Made by a program: the position numbers and the translations under genes. The notes under the pieces were generated by a model. The model saw only the letters and a list, made by a program, of their open reading frames with translations, ran no database searches and was not told where the DNA came from. 64,000 nucleotides of DNA from Turbatrix aceti (lineage: Eukaryota; Nematoda; Chromadorea; Rhabditida; Panagrolaimidae), in assembly GCA_963969345.1 (NCBI GenBank), contig OZ017768.1, positions 7,836,718 to 7,900,717 of the forward strand, in the 5' to 3' direction. Shown here one piece after another: positions 58,952 through 64,000 of the stretch. The stretch's first letter is position 1. Each line of letters starts with the position of its first letter.

Positions 58952-60586
58952 TTAGGTTTCGAGCTTGCCGGTGAAGTTCTGGCAGGGAAGGGCCGCGATG
59001 TCGAAGCCCTCGGTGAAGTAGCGGTGGTTGACGGCGGTCTTGGCGCTCATGCGATCGGCGGGATCGTAGGCGAGCAGGCCCCGGAGCACCTCCATGCCGA
59101 CGGGGTTGATGGCGCCGTTGACCTTCTCATCGAGGGTGTCGTTCGTCCAGCACGGAAAAGAGGGCTTGAAGTCCGGGAGCGACGAAATTCCAGGCCAGAC
59201 ATTCTCATCCGGAGTTTTGAGTACGCGAAAGATTCGGAAGATCTGATCGATCTCAGAATCGCCCTGGAAGATCGCCTTGCCCATCGCCATCTCCGCCATG
59301 ATGCAGCCAACCGACCACATGTCGACCGCGAAGGCGTAGCGAGCGGCACCAAGCAGGATCTCCGGGGAACGGTACCAGAGGGTGACGATCTCGTGCGTGT
59401 ACGCGCGGACCGGGAGACCGACGACGCGGGCGAGGCCGAAGTCAGCGAGCTTGATCACGCGAGATTCAACGTCGATCAGCAGGTTCTGAGGCTTGAGATC
59501 GCGGTGGACGACTCGGCGCTGGTGGCAGTAGACCAGGCCCTGGATCATCTGAAATTTGGATTTTTTTGACACATTTTCGAAAATTTTTTATGGCATTTTA
59601 TGGAAAAAAAATTACTAAAAAAACTCGAATGTAAATTATAAAAAAACAATATTTCACAAAAAAAACCGTAAAAATGTTCAAAAAATCTAACAACGTTTTT
59701 TTTAAGTCCCAAAAAAATTTCGAAATCAGTTTTTTGTTACTATAAAAAAATACCTCATCTGCAATTATATTTATTGCAAAAAAACCATACTTTTTACACA
59801 AAACCAATTTTATAAAAATGTTGAAAAAGGCAAAAAAAAAATTTAGAAAAAAATAAATTTGAAAAAATCGTAATTTTTCCGATTTTTTGTTTAAAAAAAC
59901 CACGAAAAAATCGTCCCAAGTATTTTTTGGGGCGTTTTATTTCTCGAAGCGTCCAAAAAATTCCGAGTTCGTTTTATTTTGTACTTTCCAAAAAAAACGT
60001 AATTTTTTTGGAACAAAATTTTTTTTATAAAATACAAATTTAAATTTAAAAAACGCATGTTTTTGGTACTTTTTTCAATACGGTCAATTTTTTTTATCTT
60101 TTTTTTTCTATTATAGAAAAAACGTAATTTACCCAAAAAAAAATTTCAACCCCATTTTTATCCATTTGACTCCCAAAAACGAACCTGATAAGTGAAAAAT
60201 TTGATATTAGGCTCGTCGATTGGTTTCCTGTTGAAATGAGTGTCAATGTACCTTTTGAAGTCCATGCTGATGAACTCAAAAATGAGATAGAGGCGATTCT
60301 CTTCCATGATGACGGTCTCCATGTTGACGATGTTTGGATGCTTGAGTTCCTTGAGCATGGACACCTCGCGTACCGCAGTGGCCGGAATGCCTTCCTCGTC
60401 GGTCTCGAGACGGATCTTCTTCATCGCCACCGTGCGACCCGTCACCAGGTTACGACCGCGGTAGACGACTCCGTACGTACCTAAAAATCCGGGTTTTTGA
60501 ATGCGCTGAACCCCAAAAAAACTCAAACCTTCGCCAATTTTGTTCATTTTCATGTAGTCAGAGAGCTTGTACTCCTCGGTGGCCAT
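58952..60586 (-). CDS. Cyclin-dependent kinase, CDK1 (Cdc2)-like
   Basis: Three exons on the minus strand: 60586-60529, 60480-60185, 59548-58952, giving 316 residues (phases 1 and 0). Seen: glycine loop GEGTYGVVY with inhibitory Thr21/Tyr22, ATP-binding Lys40, cyclin-binding helix PATAVRE (52-58), HRDLKPQN with catalytic Asp135, DFG Asp154, activating Thr169 in [11 protein letters not shown], then SPE 179-181 and [25 protein letters not shown] and the spacing match CDK1/CDK-1 better than CDK5-type kinases. It would drive the G2/M transition with a B- or A-type cyclin in the nucleus and cytoplasm. The canonical PSTAIRE helix is changed to PATAVRE and other blocks diverge, so a CDK1 paralogue or CDK2-type kinase is possible. 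Intron 1 is only 48 bp and open in frame; intron 2 is 636 bp. All catalytic residues are intact. Confidence 0.92.
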
Positions 60587-60949
60587 GGCTGGTTGGTGGA
60601 TGGATTTTAGTTGATTTTAGGATGAATGTAGGATAAATAGAAAGAATAGTAGAGGCTCAATATTATGCCGTGAGTGATGACAGCGAGAATAACACTTGCG
60701 ATCGGTTTTCGGTAGACGTCAAGCAAGAAGAAAAACAAACCACCAATCGATTGGTTGGGAAATGACTCCGGGACGCGGACAAAGAAGAAGAAGAGAGAAA
60801 CAACGGCGTTTTTGGAGGGAAAATCTGCGCTTTCTGGTGATTTGAATCTCTCAACGCGCGCTCTGGGCGTTGGTCGGGCAGACCTGAGTCTTGCATGTTG
60901 CGGGTGAGGTTCAATTGAAGTTGTCAACTTTTTTGTTGTTCTGGACTAG
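60587..60949 (-). promoter_or_regulatory. Upstream region of the CDK1-like gene
   Basis: This 363-bp stretch lies between the kinase start and the retroelement. It contains GGAGGGAAA at 60814-60822 (one mismatch to the E2F-type GGCGGGAAA) and TTTGAA at 60841-60846 (CHR-type TTYGAA). E2F plus CHR pairs bind DREAM/MMB complexes at cell-cycle promoters in animals (family knowledge). Their use here is inference. ORFs in it are not supported. Confidence 0.4.
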
Positions 60950-61197
60950 TGTTTATCTGATATCAGGTTTAGCCTGATATCAGGGTCTGATACTGATACT
61001 GATATCAGATCAGTATCAGTCAGGCAAGAATTTTGAAAGGTCAACATGATATCATGATAGCAAAAATCAATATCAGTCAGTGTCGCCGCCAGCGAAGTCG
61101 CTGGCAACGAGCTCTTGCCAGTTGTCAGCGACAAGCGCTCCCGGAAGCCCCCCGATCCCCCCGAATCGGCCGGATACATATCCGGCCGCAAAGGGGG

Positions 61198-61204
61198 TAT
61201 ATAT
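61198..61204 (+). promoter_or_regulatory. TATA box of the retroelement LTR
   Basis: TATATAT, 86 bases before the gag-pol ATG and 37 bases before AATAAA, fitting the U3/R boundary of an LTR promoter. Confidence 0.5.
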
Positions 61205-61240
61205 GCGCTTACGTTTTGCATTTTTGATGTGCTTGGATTG

Positions 61241-61246
61241 AATAAA
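61241..61246 (+). terminator. Polyadenylation signal in the LTR R region
   Basis: AATAAA followed by a TC-rich run, as expected between R and U5. Confidence 0.45.
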
Positions 61247-61283
61247 GAAAGAGCTTTCTACTCTCTCTCTTGGATCGATTGAA

Positions 61284-64000
61284 ATGGTGCAATCGGCTAG
61301 TGGACCCCTGCGTACCACTATCGGGCGGCAGCGCGCGACTCTACGCTCGCACCTGGCCCGCCTCGCGGCCGTCGAACTCAACGTGCCGGACGATCCGGCG
61401 GCCATCGCACGCCTCTACCTCGACCTCAAGGGGCTCGATTTCAATATCCAACTTCACACCGAGAAGTTGGACGACTCGGTGGACGCCTGGCGCGGCATCA
61501 TCCGCGGCCTGTCAGCGGACGACGCGTACGACGAGGCCCAGCTTCTGGACCAGTGGCTTACCGGCACAGCGACGATCGAGAGCCTCAACGACTGCTTCGG
61601 TGACGCACACACCAAGCGCAACGACATCGCGACGCACCTCGCCGAATTAAACTCGCGCCACATGGTCTTGACGACGCGTCCTTTGCGCACACCATCGGCC
61701 TCGATTGCTGAAGCCTCTCCGCCACCCGAGACCAAGGTTCCTACATCTACGGACCTGAACCAGGCAGCAGCACAGCAAGTCGTGCACCCGTCGGCCCCGC
61801 CGTCTTCCGCTCCGCCAGCTCCAGCTGCCGCACCCGTCGACTCCGCGGTTCCTCCGGCATGGGCCAGCCATGCCCCCTCAGGTCAGTTCCACGGATTTTC
61901 TTACGCACCACAACTCATGCCGGCTTACCCCGCAGGCACGTTCTATCAACCCCGACCCGGCGTGACCGCCGCGGCTCCGCCACTCATGGCTCCGATCACC
62001 TCCGCTCCGCCGTCGATGGTCATCAACGGACAGCATCCGGCGCTACCATTCATGACTTCGCACGGTCCGCAGCCTACGGCCCCTCCGCTCACGGCAACTA
62101 CGGGTCTGCTTTCCTCGGCCACGCAGCACACGGCACCGATCGGGCACTACACGGGCGCGCCACAGCACGTGGCCCCGTACGCTCACCCAGCAGTCAGGCA
62201 GCACGCAGCAGCAACGGGGCCACCGCCGCTTCCTCAGCGCCCCAGCGAATGGTCGCGGCTTCCTCGCATGGAGCTACCTACGTTTGATGGCTCGCCCTCC
62301 AAGTTTCTCCACTTCTGGGAAACTTTTCGGGTCACCATCGACGCTAGGCCCATCCCGTACGTCGAGAAGTGCACGCTCCTCTTCTCACATCTCAAAGGAG
62401 ACGCAGCGCTTGTCGTGGACGGTCTCCAGCCAAGCGAAGAGACTTACGCCATTGCTCTGCAAACCCTGCGAGAACAATTCGGGCAAGTCGAAGACGTGAG
62501 CGAGGCTCTGCATCAAGAACTCGCCGACATCCAACCGTGCCCGCCCAACGCCACGTACCTGCAAATACGCGTCACCCTCGGAAAAGCAGAACGACTTCTA
62601 CGTCAAATGAGCACGCTCGGCGAAGACACCGCTCACCCGCAGCTCCTCCGCATGGTCGAACGCCTAGTGCCCTCAGACTTCTTGGCCCTCATCTGGGACA
62701 AGTGCGATGGACGCCGGACACTCGATGACGTCCGTCGCATTGCCCACCAACTCTTGGCCTCGCGCGTCCGCATTGGACGACAACACCGAGACCCCCTCGC
62801 AGTTCAACCGCACGTAACCACCTTGGCAACAGCTATCCAACCCACCCACCAGCGCAGGAACCCGAAAGCCACTGAACCACCACGTGATGCCACGGACGGC
62901 GCCGCTAAACCACGCCGACCGTGCCTCTTCTGCAACGATGCAGCCCACAGCACGACCCGCTGCACCAAGGTGGTCGGCAGTGAACAGCGAAAAGCACGCA
63001 TCCGCGAGCTGCGTCGCTGCTTCATCTGCCTGTCGGCGGATCACTTGTCCACCGGCTGCGACAAGCGTCAACGTCCGTGCCGCTCCTGTCACAAAACTGG
63101 GCACCACCTGGTACTTTGTACCCCCAACAACGACACAACGAGCGGCACTGTTGCTCCGGCGCCAGCACCGGCGGCACAAGTGACCACAACGACGCTGTCA
63201 TCGGCGAACACCTACTTGCCGTTGACAACCATCCGCGTCCATCATCACCAGACAAACGCTGACGTTATGATGCTCCTCGACTCGGGCAGCGAAGCCAGTT
63301 TCATCTCTACGACATTGGCAAAGTCTCTCAACCTCCCAGTCCTCGACGACACCATGCTCACGGTTGCCACCATTGGCGGCCGCACGCAGCAGATTTCCGC
63401 GCAACGACATCAGATCCGCTTGCTTCGCACGGACGGGGCCGATCTCGTGGTCAAGTGTTGGGCGGTCGACGATCTCTTACAACCGCTCAAGCACGCCGCC
63501 GCCGCCCCTGACACCACAGCAGCCGTCGATGTCCTCATAGGCATAGACGCCTACTTTGATGTCATCCAAGGACCACCGCAACGGCGCACGGACGGCCTCT
63601 ACGAGCTCAACACCGTATTTGGCCCCATCGTTTGCGGACAAGTGGATTCCTCAGCCATGGTCACGGCAGCGCCACTTCGCGTGTCACCCGCGCAGTCCAA
63701 AACAGCGCAACTCTCAGAGCTCCTCCAGAAGCAGTGGGCACTCGACGCCATTGGCATCAGCGATGACCCATGGGAGCAAGACGATGACCGCGCCTTGAGC
63801 GAGCTACAGGCATCCATCATACGCACGCCCGACGGCCGCTACCACGTGCGCCTGCCCCGACGACCGTTACCGGCGGACTTCAGCGACAACTTTTTTCTGG
63901 CACGTGCACGATTGCTGTCTACGTCGCGGCACTGGCAAACGACAAATCCCGAGAGCTGGCAGGCGTATGTCGACATCATCCAGCAACAGCTCACGGAGCG
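61284..64000 (+). CDS. BEL/Pao LTR retrotransposon gag-pol polyprotein (5' part, continues past window)
   Basis: One frame is open from the ATG at 61284 to the last base: 905 codons without a stop. Gag: an N-terminal alpha-helical region (about 1-150), an Ala/Pro-rich linker (about 150-320), then a DUF1759-type domain starting near RLPRMELPTFDGSPSKFLHF (about 325-480). Three CCHC zinc knuckles follow, all Cx2Cx4Hx4C: Cys547-Cys560, Cys579-Cys592 and Cys599-Cys612. A DUF1758-type retropepsin has its DSGS motif at residues 666-669. From about residue 850, VRLPRRPLP and DNFFLARARLLSTSRHW mark the Pao peptidase_A17 region that precedes reverse transcriptase. RT, RNase H, integrase and the 3' LTR must lie beyond the window. 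This domain set is diagnostic of BEL/Pao elements. Codons are GC-rich. Intact frame and zinc fingers suggest recent transposition. Confidence 0.93.
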   Translation, partial: MVQSASGPLRTTIGRQRATLRSHLARLAAVELNVPDDPAAIARLYLDLKGLDFNIQLHTEKLDDSVDAWRGIIRGLSADDAYDEAQLLDQWLTGTATIESLNDCFGDAHTKRNDIATHLAELNSRHMVLTTRPLRTPSASIAEASPPPETKVPTSTDLNQAAAQQVVHPSAPPSSAPPAPAAAPVDSAVPPAWASHAPSGQFHGFSYAPQLMPAYPAGTFYQPRPGVTAAAPPLMAPITSAPPSMVINGQHPALPFMTSHGPQPTAPPLTATTGLLSSATQHTAPIGHYTGAPQHVAPYAHPAVRQHAAATGPPPLPQRPSEWSRLPRMELPTFDGSPSKFLHFWETFRVTIDARPIPYVEKCTLLFSHLKGDAALVVDGLQPSEETYAIALQTLREQFGQVEDVSEALHQELADIQPCPPNATYLQIRVTLGKAERLLRQMSTLGEDTAHPQLLRMVERLVPSDFLALIWDKCDGRRTLDDVRRIAHQLLASRVRIGRQHRDPLAVQPHVTTLATAIQPTHQRRNPKATEPPRDATDGAAKPRRPCLFCNDAAHSTTRCTKVVGSEQRKARIRELRRCFICLSADHLSTGCDKRQRPCRSCHKTGHHLVLCTPNNDTTSGTVAPAPAPAAQVTTTTLSSANTYLPLTTIRVHHHQTNADVMMLLDSGSEASFISTTLAKSLNLPVLDDTMLTVATIGGRTQQISAQRHQIRLLRTDGADLVVKCWAVDDLLQPLKHAAAAPDTTAAVDVLIGIDAYFDVIQGPPQRRTDGLYELNTVFGPIVCGQVDSSAMVTAAPLRVSPAQSKTAQLSELLQKQWALDAIGISDDPWEQDDDRALSELQASIIRTPDGRYHVRLPRRPLPADFSDNFFLARARLLSTSRHWQTTNPESWQAYVDIIQQQLTE

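Larger units (their letters stand above)
60950..61270 (+). mobile_element. Probable 5' LTR of a BEL/Pao retrotransposon (edges approximate)
   Basis: A regulatory-looking block directly ahead of the gag-pol frame. It has clustered CTGATATCAG palindromes (60957-60984) and CTGATACTGATACTGATATC repeats (to about 61022), a perfect hairpin GGCCGGAT/ATCCGGCC (61168-61187), TATATAT at 61198-61204 and AATAAA at 61241-61246. This is the U3-R-U5 order of a retroviral-type LTR. The left edge cannot be fixed because the matching 3' LTR is outside the window; TGTTTATCTG near 60951 is one candidate. TGGATCGATTG at 61271 may be the primer-binding site, almost touching the start codon. Confidence 0.6.

Noticed and set aside
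59024..59569. 181-codon plus-strand ORF
   Set aside because: Antisense shadow of exon 3 of the CDK1-like kinase, whose kinase motifs are unmistakable.
61859..63183. Several 99-168-codon ORFs on both strands in the retroelement
   Set aside because: Shadows of the continuous gag-pol frame that starts at 61284.
1..64000. CRISPR arrays, bacterial operons, telomere repeats, SL RNA or rRNA genes
   Set aside because: None seen: no regularly spaced direct repeats with unique spacers, no TTAGGC arrays, no SL1-like 22-mer with an Sm site.

Overview
The window looks like nuclear DNA of a rhabditid-type nematode. The evidence is a five-exon seven-transmembrane receptor of the nematode chemoreceptor type, very short introns (48-60 bp) with T-rich TTTCAG-type acceptors, acceptor sites directly ahead of start codons as in spliced-leader trans-splicing, and a BEL/Pao retrotransposon. 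I cannot name the genus. Non-coding DNA is AT-rich and full of A/T homopolymers. Exons of the conserved genes are clearly richer in G+C.

Layout. Positions 1-42030 are dominated by one minus-strand gene that runs off the left edge. Seven coding exons (41316-41586, 36197-36398, 35924-36136, 34986-35522, 19067-19402, 853-1467, 1-466) join in a single open frame of about 880 codons because every junction phase matches. Two introns are 15.6 and 17.6 kb. The product is a Gln/Pro/Met/Ser-rich probable transcriptional co-regulator with a possible PAS-like segment and one LXXLL motif; I do not recognise its family with certainty. A complete G-protein gamma subunit gene (34004-34248, plus strand) is nested in the 15.6-kb intron. 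The long introns also hold a complete foldback element with an 8-bp target duplication (28799-29214) and four to five tRNA-like segments with A and B boxes.

Positions 42031-54809 are gene-poor: a decayed second copy of the foldback element, a three-copy tandem repeat, an AAAAAT microsatellite of about 300 bp, and one short stretch with weak coding signals on both strands.

Positions 54810-61000 are compact: an AT-rich chemoreceptor gene (+), a UDP-glucuronate decarboxylase gene (+), and a CDK1-like kinase gene (-) convergent with it. A BEL/Pao LTR retrotransposon lies from about 60.95 kb to the right edge, pointing away from the kinase. Its gag-pol frame runs 905 codons from 61284 without a stop and continues beyond the window, which suggests a young insertion.

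The genes form no operon that I can support. The most notable observations are the reconstructed 41-kb gene, the nested G-gamma gene, the hAT-like foldback element, and the intact retroelement beside the kinase promoter.
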